Source of the DNA: Microtetraspora sp. NBRC 13810
GTDB taxonomy: Bacteria; Actinomycetota; Actinomycetes; Streptosporangiales; Streptosporangiaceae
DNA: 64,000 nucleotides
NCBI RefSeq assembly: GCF_030268685.1
Contig: NZ_BSRQ01000010.1
Coordinates: 227,805 to 291,804, forward strand
Direction of reading: 5' to 3'
Below are positions 1 to 10,717 of the stretch, one piece after another; the stretch's first letter is position 1, and each line of letters begins with the position of its first letter. The notes below the pieces were generated by a model, which was given only the letters and a program-made list of their open reading frames with translations, made no database searches and was not told the origin of the DNA. A program made the position numbers and the translations under genes.

Positions 1-60
1 GGTTGTCCGCACAGCGGCGGCAACGGTTCCGGCATGGCCGCGATCCCGCTTCCGGCGCCC

Positions 61-89
61 TTGACAGCGGCGGCGACGGCCCTCATTGT
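61..89 (+). promoter_or_regulatory. Putative sigma70-type promoter of the amidohydrolase
   Basis: A perfect TTGACA (61-66) is followed 17 nt later by CATTGT (84-89), a weak -10 match. It lies about 60 nt before the chosen TTG start. The -35 is convincing, the -10 is not. Confidence 0.4.
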
Positions 90-115
90 TGCATCCACGT
101 TTCCTGTGACCGCCA

Positions 116-133
116 TACGGACGAATGTCCGTA
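116..133. promoter_or_regulatory. Inverted repeat TACGGAC-GAAT-GTCCGTA
   Basis: A perfect 7-bp inverted repeat with a 4-nt loop ends at the first base of the AGGAG ribosome-binding site of the amidohydrolase gene. It could be an operator downstream of the promoter, or an RNA hairpin affecting ribosome access. No regulator gene is next to it in the window. Confidence 0.4.
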
Positions 134-147
134 GGAGATGGGGCATC

Positions 148-1653
148 TTGAGCGCCACCACCGCCCACAGCGGGCGCGACGATGGGATCCCGGCCGGCCG
201 CCCCGTCGTGTTCCGCGACGGACTCGTGCTGACCATGGACGACCGGCGCAGCGTGCTGCCCGGCGCCGACGTGCTCGTGGTGGGCGAGCGGATCCGGGCC
301 GTCGGGCACCGGCTGGAGGTCCCGGAGGGGACGCTGGAGATCGACGCCGGCGACGGCATCGTGATGCCCGGCATGGTGGACACCCACCGGCACCTGTGGC
401 AGACGGCGATGCGCGGCTACGGCGCCGACTGGACGCTCACCCAGTACTTCGTCTGGTACTACCTGGAGTGGGGCAGGGTCTTCCGGCCGCAGGACATCCA
501 CGCCGGCAACGTGCTCGGCGCCGTCGAGGCGCTGGACGCGGGGGTGACCACCACCGTGGACTGGTCGCACGGGCTGCGGACGGTCGAGCACGCGGACGCG
601 GCGGTGGACGCGCTGGAGGCGGTCCCCGGCCGGTTCGTCCTCGCCTACGGCAACATCCAGCAGGGGCCGTGGGAGTGGTCGGCGACGCCGGAGTTCCGCG
701 ACTTCGTGTCCCGGCGGATGCACGGGGGCGGGGACATGCTCGGCTTCCAGATGGCCTTCGACGTCACCGGCGACCCGGCCTTCCCCGAGCGCGCCGCCTT
801 CGAGGTGGCCCGCGACCTCGGCGTGCCGGTCACCACGCACGCCGGCGTGTGGGGCGCCACCAACGACGACGGCATCCGGCTGATGTACGACCACGGCTTC
901 ATGACCCCGCAGACCGTGTACGTGCACGCCGCCACCCTCACCGCCGACTCCTACAACCGGATCGCCGCCACCGGCGGATCGGTGTCGGTGTCCACCGAGA
1001 GCGAGCAGAGCGCGGGCCAGGGCTATCCGCCCACCTGGCGGCTGCGCCGGCACGGCATCCCGGTGTCGCTGTCCATGGACACCAGCGTGTGGTGGAGCGG
1101 CGACCTGTTCTCCGCGATGCGCGCCACCCTCGGCGCCGACCGCTCCCGCGAGCACATGGAGGCGCACGCCGGGCAGGGCACGGTCACCCACTGCCACCTG
1201 CGGGCGGAGGACGTCGTGGAGTGGGCGACCCGCGGCGGCGCCAGGACGCTCGGCCTCGACTCGGCGATCGGCAGCCTCGAACCCGGCAAGAAGGCCGACG
1301 TCGTGCTCATCAAGAACGACCGGTCGCCGGTGATGTTCCCGCTGCTCAACCCCTACGGGCACGTGGCCTTCCAGGCGCAGCGCGGCGACGTGCACACCGT
1401 CATGGTGGACGGCAGGGTCGTCAAGCACGAGCACCGCCTGCTCGGCGTGGACCTCGCGCGGGCGAGGCGCTCGGTCGAGGAGACCGTGGGCTACCTGCGG
1501 GAGACCCTGGGCGAGGAGGCCTGGGCCAAGGGCATGAACCCGGACGTCCCGGAGACGAAGATCCAGGACAATCCCTACACCTACACCGACTGGGACGCCC
1601 GCGACGCCCGGTGGAAGGGCGCCCCGCCCTCCCCCGCGCCCGAGGCCGGCTGA
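148..1653 (+). CDS. Amidohydrolase, cytosine deaminase/chlorohydrolase-like
   Basis: A 501-residue metal-dependent amidohydrolase of the TRZ/ATZ/SsnA type, which hydrolyse amino or chloro groups from heterocycles. The TTG start at 148 is chosen because AGGAG (133-137) lies 10 nt upstream; the longer frame from 34 has no such site and would extend over the promoter and inverted repeat. Visible are the first metal motif H-R-H (about residues 80-82, in VDTHRHLW), a later THAG and VHAA His pair, and the MDTSVWW Asp near residue 350. The C-terminal LGSLEPGK-like stretch (IGSLEPGKKADVVL) is the usual beta-sandwich return of this family. No signal peptide, so cytosolic. The substrate cannot be told. 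It stands alone, convergent with kdpE. Confidence 0.8.
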   Translation: MSATTAHSGRDDGIPAGRPVVFRDGLVLTMDDRRSVLPGADVLVVGERIRAVGHRLEVPEGTLEIDAGDGIVMPGMVDTHRHLWQTAMRGYGADWTLTQYFVWYYLEWGRVFRPQDIHAGNVLGAVEALDAGVTTTVDWSHGLRTVEHADAAVDALEAVPGRFVLAYGNIQQGPWEWSATPEFRDFVSRRMHGGGDMLGFQMAFDVTGDPAFPERAAFEVARDLGVPVTTHAGVWGATNDDGIRLMYDHGFMTPQTVYVHAATLTADSYNRIAATGGSVSVSTESEQSAGQGYPPTWRLRRHGIPVSLSMDTSVWWSGDLFSAMRATLGADRSREHMEAHAGQGTVTHCHLRAEDVVEWATRGGARTLGLDSAIGSLEPGKKADVVLIKNDRSPVMFPLLNPYGHVAFQAQRGDVHTVMVDGRVVKHEHRLLGVDLARARRSVEETVGYLRETLGEEAWAKGMNPDVPETKIQDNPYTYTDWDARDARWKGAPPSPAPEAG

Positions 1654-1683
1654 TCCGCCCACGGAGTCCCCGGCGCCGAGCGG

Positions 1684-1895
1684 GCGGGCGGCCAGGACGC
1701 TCGGGTGGGCGGGCAGGGCGCCGGGTGGGCGGGCGGCCTGCCCGTTCGGGTGGGCGGGCGGCCGGGCCGCCGACGACCGTCAACCGGTGCCGGTCCTCGG
1801 TGTTCCGGCCCGCGGGCACGGGGTGCAGGCGACGACCGCGGGCATGAGGCGGAGGCGACGATCGCGGGCACGGACGCGGGAGACGACCGCGGGCT
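1684..1895. repeat. GC-rich degenerate tandem repeats between convergent genes
   Basis: The 262-nt gap between the amidohydrolase and kdpE has no credible gene. It holds about four copies of a GGGTGGGCGGGCGGCC-like unit (1700-1770), then three copies of a CGACCGCGGGC-like unit (about 1830-1892). Either set could form structure at the two 3' ends, but no clean terminator stem is evident. Confidence 0.4.
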
Positions 1896-1915
1896 GACGG
1901 GACCGGAGGGGCCGG

Positions 1916-2625
<710 letters not shown>

Positions 2626-2629
<4 letters not shown>

Positions 2630-5190
2630 GGCTCCACCACGGCCTGCGAGCGGGCCGAGATCGGCGGTGTCATCGGCAGTGTCAGGATCATCGTGAGTCC
2701 TCCCCCTGGGGTCTCGTCGGGCACCAGCGTGCCGCCCATCGCCTCGGACAGGCCGCGGGAGAGCGCCAGGCCGAGGCCGACGCCCGAGTGGTTGTCCCGG
2801 TCGCCGAGGCGCTGGAAGGGCATGAAGACGCGGTCGTGCGCCTCCGGCGGGATGCCCGGTCCCCGGTCGATGACCCGGATCTCCACGTTGTCGCCGTGCC
2901 AGCTCGCGGTGACCAGGACCGTCCTGTCCGGCGGGTTGTAGCGGACGGCGTTGGACATCAGGTTGACCAGCACCCGTTCCAGCAGGGCCGGGTCGGCGAC
3001 CACCTCCGGCAGATCCACCGGAACGTCGCCCTCGATCCGGTCACTGGCGTGGCCGAGGTCGTCGATCGCCCGGGGCAGGATCTCCTCCAGGCCCACCGGC
3101 TGGAGGGACAGGCCGAGCACCCCGGCCTGGAGGCGGCTCATGTCCAGCAGGTTCACGACCAGCCGGTCCAGCCTGGCCAGCGACTCCTCGGCGGTGGCCA
3201 GCAGTTCGGCGCGGTCGGACGGGGACCAGGTGATGTCGGTGTTGCGCAGGCTCTCCACCGCGGCCTTGGCCGAGGCGAGCGGCGTGCGCAGGTCGTGGCT
3301 GACGGCGGCGAGCAGCGCGGTGCGCATCCTGTCCGCCCGGGCCAGCGGCTTGGCCTGCTCGGCCTCCTCCTCCAGCCGCTCCTGCCGCAGGGCCACGGCG
3401 GTCTCGGCGGCGAACGCCTCCAGCACCCGCCGGTCGGCGGCGTCCAGCAGCCGGCCGCGCGCCGCGAGCACGAGGTTGTCGTCGATGACCACGTCGGTGT
3501 CGGCCACGGCGGGGCAGGTGCACGGGGAGCCGCCGGAGGTGGCGACGATCCGCCACGCCTCCGGGTCCGACAGGTCGGCGGGCCCCTGCCCGCTCTCCGG
3601 CCGCCGCTCCAGCAGTGTGACCGAGCCGAGCCCGAAGGTCTCGGAGATCCGGGCCAGGAGCGAGGGCACCGCGGCCTCGCCGCGCAGCACGTGCCCGGCC
3701 AGGGTGGACAGCAGCTCGGCGTCCGCCCCCGCCTGCGCCGCCTCCCTGGTACGGCGGGCCGCGAGGTCCACGATGGCGCTCACCGCGGCGGCGACCACGA
3801 CGAAGACCGTCAGGGCGAAGAAGTTCTCCGGGTCGGAGATGGTGAACTCGTTGATAGGCGGCGTGAAGAAGTAGTTGAGCAGCAGGGAGCCGCCGACCGC
3901 CGCGGTGATCGCCGGCCACATGCCACCGGCGAGCGCCACCACGACCACCATGACCAGGAAGAACAGGATCTCGCTCGGCAGCGAGAGCACGTCGCGGAAC
4001 GGGACCAGCGCGGCGGTCAGCAGCGGCACCCCGGCGAGGGCGACGGCCCAGCCCGACAGCCGGCGGGTCCGGGTCAGCGCGGCGCGGGAACGGGCCGGCC
4101 TGCGCCCCTTCCTGACCCCCTCGTGGGTGATCATGTGCACGTCGATCGAGCCGGACAGCGCCGTGGCCTCCACCCCCACTCCGCGGGCGAAGACCTGGGC
4201 GAACCTGCCGCGCCGGGAGGCGCCGAGCACGAGTTGGGTGGCGTTGACGCCGCGGGCGAAGTCGAGCAGCGCCCGCGGCACGTCGTCGCCGACGACCTGG
4301 TGGTAGGTGCCGCCCATGTTCTCCACCAGTCCCCGTTGCCGGGTCAGGTTGGCCGGGTCGCCGCCGGTCAGGCCGTCGGCCCTGGTCACGTGGACGGCGA
4401 GCAGGTCGGCGCCCTTGCTGCGGGCCGCGATCCTGGCGGCCCGCCGTACCAGGGTGTCGCCCTCCGGGCCGCCGGTGAGGGCGACCACCACCCGCTCGCG
4501 GGCCTCCCAGGTGGTGGCGATGCCGTGTTCGGCGCGGTAGCGGTCGAGCTGGTCGTCCACCTTGCCGGCGACCCAGAGCAGGGCCAGCTCGCGCAGCGCG
4601 GTGAGGTTGCCGATCCGGAAGTAGTTCGACAGCGCGGCGTCCACCTTCTCCGGCAGGTAGACGTTGCCGTGCGCCATCCGGCGGCGCAGCGCCTCCGGGG
4701 ACATGTCCACCAGCTCGACCTGGTCGGCCCGCCGTACCACCTCGTCGGGCACGGTCTCCCGCTGCGGGATGCCGGTGATCTCCTGCACGACGTCGTTGAC
4801 CGACTCCAGGTGCTGGATGTTGACCGTGGAGATCACGTCGATCCCGGCGTCGATGACGTCCTGGATGTCCTGCCAGCGCTTGACGTTCTTCGAGCCGGGC
4901 ACGTTGGTGTGCGCCAGTTCGTCGATCAGCACGACCTTCGGCCGGCGGGCGACGACGGCGTCCACGTCGAGTTCGGTGAACGTGGCTCCCCGGTGGAGCA
5001 GCTTCCTGCGGGGGACCACCTCCATGCCGTCGAGCAGTTCGGCGGTGCGGGCCCGGTCGTGGGTCTCGACGAGACCCACGACCACGTCCCTGCCGCGCTC
5101 CAGCGCCCTGCGCCCCTCGCTGAGCATCGCGTAGGTCTTCCCGACGCCCGGGGCCGCGCCCAGGTAGACCCTCAGCCGCCCGCGCGGCAC
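2626..5190 (-). CDS. kdpD: KdpD sensor histidine kinase
   Basis: 854-residue membrane sensor kinase for K+ limitation, partner of KdpE. Order of parts: N-terminal KdpD domain with Walker A GAAPGVGKT (residues 11-19) and Walker B VVLIDELAHTN; a Usp-like domain (about 235-370); four closely spaced membrane segments (DUF4118, about 385-490); a GAF-like region; HisKA with the phosphoacceptor in SHDLRTPLA (His about 632); and a HATPase with NLMSNAVRYN, DRGPGIPP and GVGLGLALS. The GTG at 5190 is chosen because AAGGAG is 11 nt upstream and the protein then begins MPRGRLRVYLG; GTG at 5199 overlaps the kdpC stop but is only 2 nt from that site. The open frame continues upstream through kdpC but does not look coding. 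Confidence 0.93.
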
Positions 5191-5198
5191 GGCGACCA

Positions 5199-6068
5199 CT
5201 ACTCCTTGTCGAGGGCCAGGTTGAGCTGCAGCACGTTCACCGCGGGGGCGCCCATGAAGCCGAGCGCGCGGCCCGTGGTGTTCTGCCGGATGAGCGCCTG
5301 GACCCGGTCCGGCCGCAGGCCGCGTTCCCTGGCCACGCGGGGCGCCTGAAGCTCGGCGTAGGCGACGGAGATGTCCGGGTCGAGCCCCGAGCCGCTCGCG
5401 GTGACCGCGTCGGCGGGCACCCTGACGCCGGTCACCTCGCCCCGGACCGGGACGGTACGGCCGGCCGAGTAGTCCTCGCCGGGCCTGCCGCACTCCACCT
5501 TGACGCCCCGGTACTCGGCGACGAAGGGGGCCGCGGGGCACGCCTGGTTGACGCTGACCACCCGGGTCGGCGTGCCGGCGAAGGGAAAGACCTTGAGCAC
5601 CGCGCCCACGCCGTCCGGCGTGCAGTACGGCCGGGCGCCGCTGACGCCCTCCCGTTCGCCGATCTCCCTGGACCTGGCGCAGACCTGGGTGAGCAGCGAC
5701 CGCCTGCCCTCCCTGGCCGCCTTGTCCGCGCCGGCCGGGTTGGGCAGCACGTCCACGACGTCCTCGGGGCCGAGGTTACTGGCCGCGGTGGACTGCATGT
5801 CGTAGCCGTCTCCGGCCGCCGAGGGGCGGCTCTGGAAGTAGGCCGGGACGGCGGCGCCGTCCTTGGCGGTGAAGTTCTGGCCGACGATCGCGCTGCCGAC
5901 GTCCCTGCCGTCCTTCTGGACGATCGAGCCGTTGGCGTCGCCGTGGAACAGCGCCTGGCCGATCCCGGTCACCGCCAGCGGGTAGACGGCGCCGGTGACC
6001 AGGGTGAGGACGATGACCGCGCGGATCGCGGCGAGGTGCCGGCGGAGCCAGCCTGGCAGGCGTTCCAT
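5199..6068 (-). CDS. kdpC: KdpC, K+-transporting ATPase subunit C, long form
   Basis: Single-span membrane subunit that assembles with KdpA and KdpB and assists K+ pumping. One N-terminal transmembrane helix (about 15-38) is followed by the extracytoplasmic domain with GQNFT, FQSRPSAAGDGYD, SNLGP, then VPADAVTASGSGLDPDIS and the C-terminal GAPAVNVLQLNLAL. At 289 residues it is about 90-100 longer than the classical ~190-residue subunit. The extra part lies between SNLGP and VPADAV and has three or four Cys residues (VCARS, PYCTPDG, NQACPA, VECGRP), which may form disulfides outside the membrane. The ATG follows the kdpB TAA directly. Confidence 0.92.
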   Translation of the reverse strand: MERLPGWLRRHLAAIRAVIVLTLVTGAVYPLAVTGIGQALFHGDANGSIVQKDGRDVGSAIVGQNFTAKDGAAVPAYFQSRPSAAGDGYDMQSTAASNLGPEDVVDVLPNPAGADKAAREGRRSLLTQVCARSREIGEREGVSGARPYCTPDGVGAVLKVFPFAGTPTRVVSVNQACPAAPFVAEYRGVKVECGRPGEDYSAGRTVPVRGEVTGVRVPADAVTASGSGLDPDISVAYAELQAPRVARERGLRPDRVQALIRQNTTGRALGFMGAPAVNVLQLNLALDKE

Positions 6069-8249
6069 TTATGACATCCCCGGAAGGAACTGGATGAGCA
6101 GGTCGATCACCTTGATGCCGATGAACGGGGCGATGATCCCGCCCAGGCCGTAGATGTAGAGGTTGCGGCTGAGGAGCTTGGAGGCGCTCGACGGCCGGTA
6201 GCGGACCCCGCGCAGGGCCAGCGGGATCAGGACGACGATGACCACGGCGTTGAAGACGACCGCGGCCAGGATCGCCGACTGCGGGCTGGTCAGGCGCATG
6301 ATGTTCAGCGTGTCCAGACCGGGGTAGACCGCCGCGAACATCGCCGGGATGATCGCGAAGTACTTCGCGATGTCGTTGGCGATGGAGAAGGTGGTCAGCG
6401 CGCCGCGGGTGATGAGGAGCTGCTTGCCGATCTCGACGATCTCGATGAGCTTGGTCGGGTTGGAGTCGAGGTCGACCATGTTGCCGGCCTCCTTGGCGGC
6501 ACTGGTCCCGGTGTTCATGGCCACGCCGACGTCGGACTGCGCGAGGGCGGGGGCGTCGTTGGTGCCGTCGCCGGTCATGGCGACCAGCCGGCCGCCTTCC
6601 TGCTCCTTCCTGATCAGGGCGAGCTTGTCCTCGGGGGTGGCCTCGGCCAGGAAGTCGTCGACGCCGGCCTCCTCCGCGATCGCCCTGGCGGTGAGCGGGT
6701 TGTCCCCGGTGATCATGACGGTCCTGATGCCCATCCGGCGCATCTCGTCGAACCGCTCGCGCATGCCCTGCTTGACGACGTCCTTGAGGTGGATGACGCC
6801 GAGCACGCGGGCCTTGCCGCCGCTGATCTCGCCGACGACGAGCGGGGTGCCGCCGGAGGCGGAGACGCCGTCCACGATGTGGCCGACCTCCTCGGTGGCG
6901 TGCCCGCCGTTCTCCCGCACCCACTTCATGACGGCGGTGGCCGCGCCCTTGCGCACCAGGCGGGCGCCGGCGCCTGGCGTGCCCGGGTCCGGGGCGAGGT
7001 CCACGCCGGACATCCGGGTCTGTGCGGTGAACTGCACCCATTCGGCGTGCGCCAGCTCGCCCGGCTGCCTTTCGCGCAGGCCGTACCACTGCTTGGCGTA
7101 GACCACGATCGACCGGCCCTCGGGGGTCTCGTCGGCCAGGCTGGCCAGTTGCGCCGCGGCGGCGAGTTCGTCGGCGCCCACCCCGGTGGCGGGGACGAAC
7201 TCCGACGCCTGCCGGTTGCCCAGCGTGATGGTGCCCGTCTTGTCCAGCAGCAGGGTGCTGACGTCGCCCGCGGCCTCGACCGCGCGCCCGCTCATCGCGA
7301 GCACGTTGCGCTGTACCAGCCGGTCCATGCCGGCGATGCCGATCGCGGACAGCAGCGCGCCGATCGTGGTCGGGATCAGGCAGACCAGCAGCGAGACCAG
7401 CACGATGCCGCTGACGCCGTCGGCGGTCAGCGCCAGTGAGTCGGGTACGCCCGGGTTCTGCGCCTTGGAGTAGATCGCCAGCGGCTGCATGGCCAGGGTG
7501 GTGACCAGGAAGATGACCGTCAGCGCGGCCAGCAGGATGTTCAGCGCGATCTCGTTCGGCGTCTTCTGCCGGGACGCGCCCTCGACCAGGGCGATCATCC
7601 GGTCGATGAAGCTCTCGCCGGGCTTCTGGGTGATCTGGACGACGATCCGGTCGCTCAGCACCTTGGTGCCGCCGGTGACCGCCGACCGGTCGCCGCCGGA
7701 CTCGCGGATCACCGGCGCGGACTCGCCGGTGATCGCCGACTCGTCCACGCTGGCGATGCCCTCGACGACGTCGCCGTCTCCGGGGATGGTCTCGCCCGCC
7801 TCGACGACGACGAAGTCACCCTGCCGCAGTTCGCCGGCGCCGACGGTGTCCCAGCCGACGGTGTCCCACTGGCCGGGGGCCGACCGGTTCTTCAGCCGCC
7901 GGGCCGTGGTGTCGCGTTTGGCGGCGCGCAGCGTGGCGGCCTGCGCCTTGCCGCGCCCCTCGGCGACGGCCTCGGCCAGGTTGGCGAAGACCACCGTCAG
8001 CCACAGCCACCCGACGATGGCCCAGGCGAAGAAGGAGGGATCCAGGACGGCGAGGACGGTGGTGAAGACCGCGCCGATCTCGACGATGAACATGACCGGG
8101 TTGCGCCACAGCGTGCCCGGGTTCAGCTTCTTGACGGCGCCGGGCAGCGAGGTGAGGAGCTGCCTGGGGTCGAGCAGCCCGCCGCCGATCCTGCCGTGGT
8201 CCCGCGCCGGGTTCGCGCGGCCCGGGGCTTCGAGCACTGGGGTGGACAT
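6069..8249 (-). CDS. kdpB: KdpB, K+-transporting P-type ATPase catalytic subunit
   Basis: 726-residue ATP-hydrolysing subunit of the KdpFABC pump. It shows the actuator-loop TGES, the phosphorylation motif [10 protein letters not shown] (about residue 305) and the hinge [21 protein letters not shown], with membrane helices grouped as in family P1A. A small in-frame duplication (DTVGWDTVG, around residue 130) lies just before the actuator domain. The start ATG overlaps the kdpA stop (TGATG); the apparent 71-residue N-terminal extension reads through kdpA and is not real. Confidence 0.95.
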   Translation of the reverse strand: MSTPVLEAPGRANPARDHGRIGGGLLDPRQLLTSLPGAVKKLNPGTLWRNPVMFIVEIGAVFTTVLAVLDPSFFAWAIVGWLWLTVVFANLAEAVAEGRGKAQAATLRAAKRDTTARRLKNRSAPGQWDTVGWDTVGAGELRQGDFVVVEAGETIPGDGDVVEGIASVDESAITGESAPVIRESGGDRSAVTGGTKVLSDRIVVQITQKPGESFIDRMIALVEGASRQKTPNEIALNILLAALTVIFLVTTLAMQPLAIYSKAQNPGVPDSLALTADGVSGIVLVSLLVCLIPTTIGALLSAIGIAGMDRLVQRNVLAMSGRAVEAAGDVSTLLLDKTGTITLGNRQASEFVPATGVGADELAAAAQLASLADETPEGRSIVVYAKQWYGLRERQPGELAHAEWVQFTAQTRMSGVDLAPDPGTPGAGARLVRKGAATAVMKWVRENGGHATEEVGHIVDGVSASGGTPLVVGEISGGKARVLGVIHLKDVVKQGMRERFDEMRRMGIRTVMITGDNPLTARAIAEEAGVDDFLAEATPEDKLALIRKEQEGGRLVAMTGDGTNDAPALAQSDVGVAMNTGTSAAKEAGNMVDLDSNPTKLIEIVEIGKQLLITRGALTTFSIANDIAKYFAIIPAMFAAVYPGLDTLNIMRLTSPQSAILAAVVFNAVVIVVLIPLALRGVRYRPSSASKLLSRNLYIYGLGGIIAPFIGIKVIDLLIQFLPGMS

Positions 8250-9910
8250 CAGTGGATTCCTTCCGCGAGCGGTCCCAGCGCGAGAGCGGGGAGGAAGGTC
8301 AGCGCGACGACGATGACCGTCACGCCCACGACCATGCCGACGAACTGCGGCCGGTGGGTCGGCAGCGTGCCGGCGGACTCGGGAACCGGCGCCTGCCCGG
8401 CCAGCGAGCCGGCCAGCGCGAGCACGAAGATGATCGGCAGGAACCGGCCGAAGATCATGCACAGTCCCAGCGCCACGTCGTACCAGGGCGTGTTGACGGT
8501 GACGCCGGCGAACGCCGAGCCGTTGTTGTTGGAGGCGCTGGTGAAGGCGTAGAGGATCTCCGACAGGCCGTGCGGGCCGGTGTTCAGCATGGCCGCCAGG
8601 CCCGCCCGGTTGCCCATCGCCACGGCCGTGCCCACGAGCACCAGGACCGGCGTGACCAGGAAGTACATCGAGGCCAGCTTGATCTCACGGGCGCCGATCT
8701 TCTTGCCGACGTACTCGGGCGTGCGGCCGACCATGAGCCCGGCCACGAAGACGGTGATCACGGCGAGGACCAGCATGCCGTACAGGCCGGCTCCGACGCC
8801 GCCCGGCGCGACCTCGCCCAGCATCATGTTGAACATCGTCATCATGCCGCCGAGCGGGGTGTAGGAGTCGTGGAAGGAGTTGACCGCGCCGGTCGAGGTG
8901 AGCGTGGTGGCGGCGGCGAACGTCGCCGAGTTGGACACCCCGAACCTGACGTCCTTGCCCTCCATGGCCGCGCCGACGGCCTGCGGGACGGTGGCGTCGC
9001 CGGACAGCTCGAAGACATTGGTCAGGACGACGCCGGCCAGGGCGAGGATCGCCATCACGGAGACGATCGCGTACCCCTGCCGGAGCTGGCCGACCATCCT
9101 GCCGAAGGTGCGCGGCAGCGCGAACGGGATCAGCAGGATCAGGAAGATCTCCACCCAGTTGGTCCAGGAGGTGGCGTTCTCGAACGGGTGCGCCGAGTTG
9201 GTGTTGTAGAAGCCGCCGCCGTTGGTGCCGAGTTCCTTGATGGCCTCCTGGCTGGCCACCGGGCCGCCGGTGATGTGCTGGACGCCGCCGGTGAGGGTGG
9301 TCACCGTGTGCGGGGCGGAGAAATTCTGGACCACTCCGCCGGCGATCAGGACGATGGCGCCGGCGAAGGCGATCGGCAGCAGGATGCGCAGCGTGCCGCG
9401 CACCAGGTCCACCCAGAAGTTGCCGATCGTCTCGGACTTCTTCCTGGCGAAGCCGCGCACCAGCGCGATGGCGACGGCCATGCCGACCGCGGCGGAGACG
9501 AAGTTCTGCACCGCGAGGCCGGCCATCTGCACCAGGTGGCCCATGGTGGACTCGCCCGAGTACGCCTGCCAGTTGGTGTTGGTCACGAAGCTGACCGCGG
9601 TGTTCCACGCGAGGTGGCCGGTGACCGGCGGGAAGCCGAGGCTCAGGAACAGCTTGTCCTGCAACCGCTGGAGGCCGTACAGGAAGAGCAGCGACATGAC
9701 CGAGAACGCGAGCAGGCTGCGGGCGTAGACGCCCCACTTCTGCTCGGCCTCGGGGCGCACGCCGAGAAGGCGGTAGACGACGCGCTCGACCGCGCTGTGC
9801 CTGACCCCGGAGTACACCCGGTACATGTGGTCACCGAGCGGTTTGTGGGTCAGCACCAGCGCGACGACGAGCGACGCGATGAAGAGGATTCCGGCCGTGT
9901 TGTCGCTCAT
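8249..9910 (-). CDS. kdpA: KdpA, K+-transporting ATPase subunit A
   Basis: 553-residue polytopic K+-channel-like subunit of the Kdp pump. About ten membrane segments and the four degenerate selectivity-filter loops can be recognised, including [31 protein letters not shown] and [13 protein letters not shown]. Length is normal for the family. It is separated from kdpF by a single stop/start junction (kdpF TGA at 9911-9913, ATG at 9910). Confidence 0.95.
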   Translation of the reverse strand: MSDNTAGILFIASLVVALVLTHKPLGDHMYRVYSGVRHSAVERVVYRLLGVRPEAEQKWGVYARSLLAFSVMSLLFLYGLQRLQDKLFLSLGFPPVTGHLAWNTAVSFVTNTNWQAYSGESTMGHLVQMAGLAVQNFVSAAVGMAVAIALVRGFARKKSETIGNFWVDLVRGTLRILLPIAFAGAIVLIAGGVVQNFSAPHTVTTLTGGVQHITGGPVASQEAIKELGTNGGGFYNTNSAHPFENATSWTNWVEIFLILLIPFALPRTFGRMVGQLRQGYAIVSVMAILALAGVVLTNVFELSGDATVPQAVGAAMEGKDVRFGVSNSATFAAATTLTSTGAVNSFHDSYTPLGGMMTMFNMMLGEVAPGGVGAGLYGMLVLAVITVFVAGLMVGRTPEYVGKKIGAREIKLASMYFLVTPVLVLVGTAVAMGNRAGLAAMLNTGPHGLSEILYAFTSASNNNGSAFAGVTVNTPWYDVALGLCMIFGRFLPIIFVLALAGSLAGQAPVPESAGTLPTHRPQFVGMVVGVTVIVVALTFLPALALGPLAEGIH

Positions 9911-10000
9911 TCAGAATCGCTCCGGGAAGAGCAGCGCCGCGACCATGAAGATCACCAAGCCGACGGTCACCGCCAGACCGGTGGCGTTGATCGCGCTCAC
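9911..10000 (-). CDS. kdpF: KdpF, small subunit of the Kdp ATPase
   Basis: A 29-residue single-helix membrane protein beginning at GTG and ending ALLFPERF, typical of KdpF, which stabilises the KdpABC complex. Its GTG overlaps the stop codon of the preceding 27-residue ORF (GTGA) and kdpA starts immediately after its stop. Easily missed because of its length. Confidence 0.85.
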   Translation of the reverse strand: MSAINATGLAVTVGLVIFMVAALLFPERF

Positions 10001-10080
10001 AGGCGCTCCACCGCCCGCACCACAAGCCCGAAGATCACGAAGATCGCGATCGTCAGGACGACGAAGATGACGTCGGCCAT
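9997..10080 (-). CDS. 27-residue membrane peptide ahead of kdpF
   Basis: ATG at 10080, preceded by GAGGAG about 6 nt upstream, encodes a 27-residue peptide MADVIFVVLTIAIFV... ending RAVERL. It is one hydrophobic helix with an acidic N-terminus and a basic C-terminus. It overlaps the kdpF GTG by 4 nt, so it is the first cistron of the kdp operon. From memory, similar 'MAD...' peptides occur at this place in other actinobacterial kdp operons; their role is unknown. It might be a second KdpF-like subunit or a leader peptide. Confidence 0.7.
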   Translation of the reverse strand: MADVIFVVLTIAIFVIFGLVVRAVERL

Positions 10081-10263
10081 CCCCACTCCTCATATCCGGA
10101 CAGATGTCATTCGCGTGCCCAAGACGGGCAGCAACAAGACCAGCAAAGCCGGAGATCGAGGAGTTTTTGTCACTCTTGACGGGTTTCATACGAACTCCCG
10201 CTCAGAATTGACGTGATCCGTACGCGGTCGCGCGAAGCGGCCGGACACCGCCGGGAAACGCGT

Positions 10264-10292
10264 CGCGCCCCGGCCGACGGGGCCGGGGCGCG
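10264..10292 (-). terminator. Strong hairpin after the aconitase X operon
   Basis: CGCGCCCCGGCC (10264-10275), a 5-nt loop, and GGCCGGGGCGCG (10281-10292) form a perfect 12-bp stem 15 nt beyond the stop of the last gene of the minus-strand operon. There is no U-tract, as is common in actinomycetes. It also insulates the kdp promoter region. Confidence 0.75.
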
Positions 10293-10306
10293 AGGGCGTG
10301 CGCGGT

Positions 10307-10717
10307 CTAACGCGAGGTGACGGTGACGACGCCGCTGTCGGCGTCCACGACGACCCAGTCGCCGGTGCGGATCGCCTCGACCGGATCCCGGTCCAGCTCG
10401 GAGACGGCGGGGACCCGGGTGACCACCGCGCCCAGCGCCGACTTCGTGGACAGCGTGGTGAACACCATGGCGAGCGGCGCGGTGCCGAGCAGCCGGGTGC
10501 TCTGGAAGAACCCCGACCAGCCCGACGAGCCCTTGGCGCCGGGGAAGACGAGCACCTTCCCGGTGAAGCAGACGCCGAACAGCTCGTGCCTGCGTTCGAT
10601 CACGGTGCCGGTGGCCGGGTCGATGCCGCCCCAGCCGGAGATGGTCTCCCTGGAGACCAGGGCCTCCCCCTCGGCGCGGCCGGGCACGATGCCGCGGCCG
10701 CGGAGTTCGAAGGTCAT
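10307..10717 (-). CDS. Aconitase X small subunit (swivel domain, DUF126)
   Basis: 136-residue AcnX swivel-domain protein. Features: the RGIVPGRAEGEALVS opening, the GWGGIDPATGTVIERRHE loop, the KVLVFPGAKGSSGWSGFF motif, and a C-terminal beta strand set. It pairs with the large subunit encoded immediately upstream, whose stop overlaps this ATG (ATGA). Known members of the family dehydrate cis-3-hydroxy-L-proline (bacteria) or mevalonate 5-phosphate (archaea); the substrate here is not known. Confidence 0.88.
   Translation of the reverse strand: MTFELRGRGIVPGRAEGEALVSRETISGWGGIDPATGTVIERRHELFGVCFTGKVLVFPGAKGSSGWSGFFQSTRLLGTAPLAMVFTTLSTKSALGAVVTRVPAVSELDRDPVEAIRTGDWVVVDADSGVVTVTSR

Noticed and set aside
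2788..5349. Long plus-strand open frames across kdpD
   Set aside because: High-GC antisense shadow: its Val/Gly/Gln/His-rich translation has no domain, and kdpD on the minus strand shows all family motifs.
5191..5541. N-terminal extension of KdpD
   Set aside because: The extra residues are kdpC read in another frame; the canonical KdpD N-terminus starts at GTG 5190.
10081..10220. c-di-AMP (ydaO-type) riboswitch or KdpE box before kdp
   Set aside because: I could not find the conserved ydaO core or a convincing KdpE site; the leader is short.
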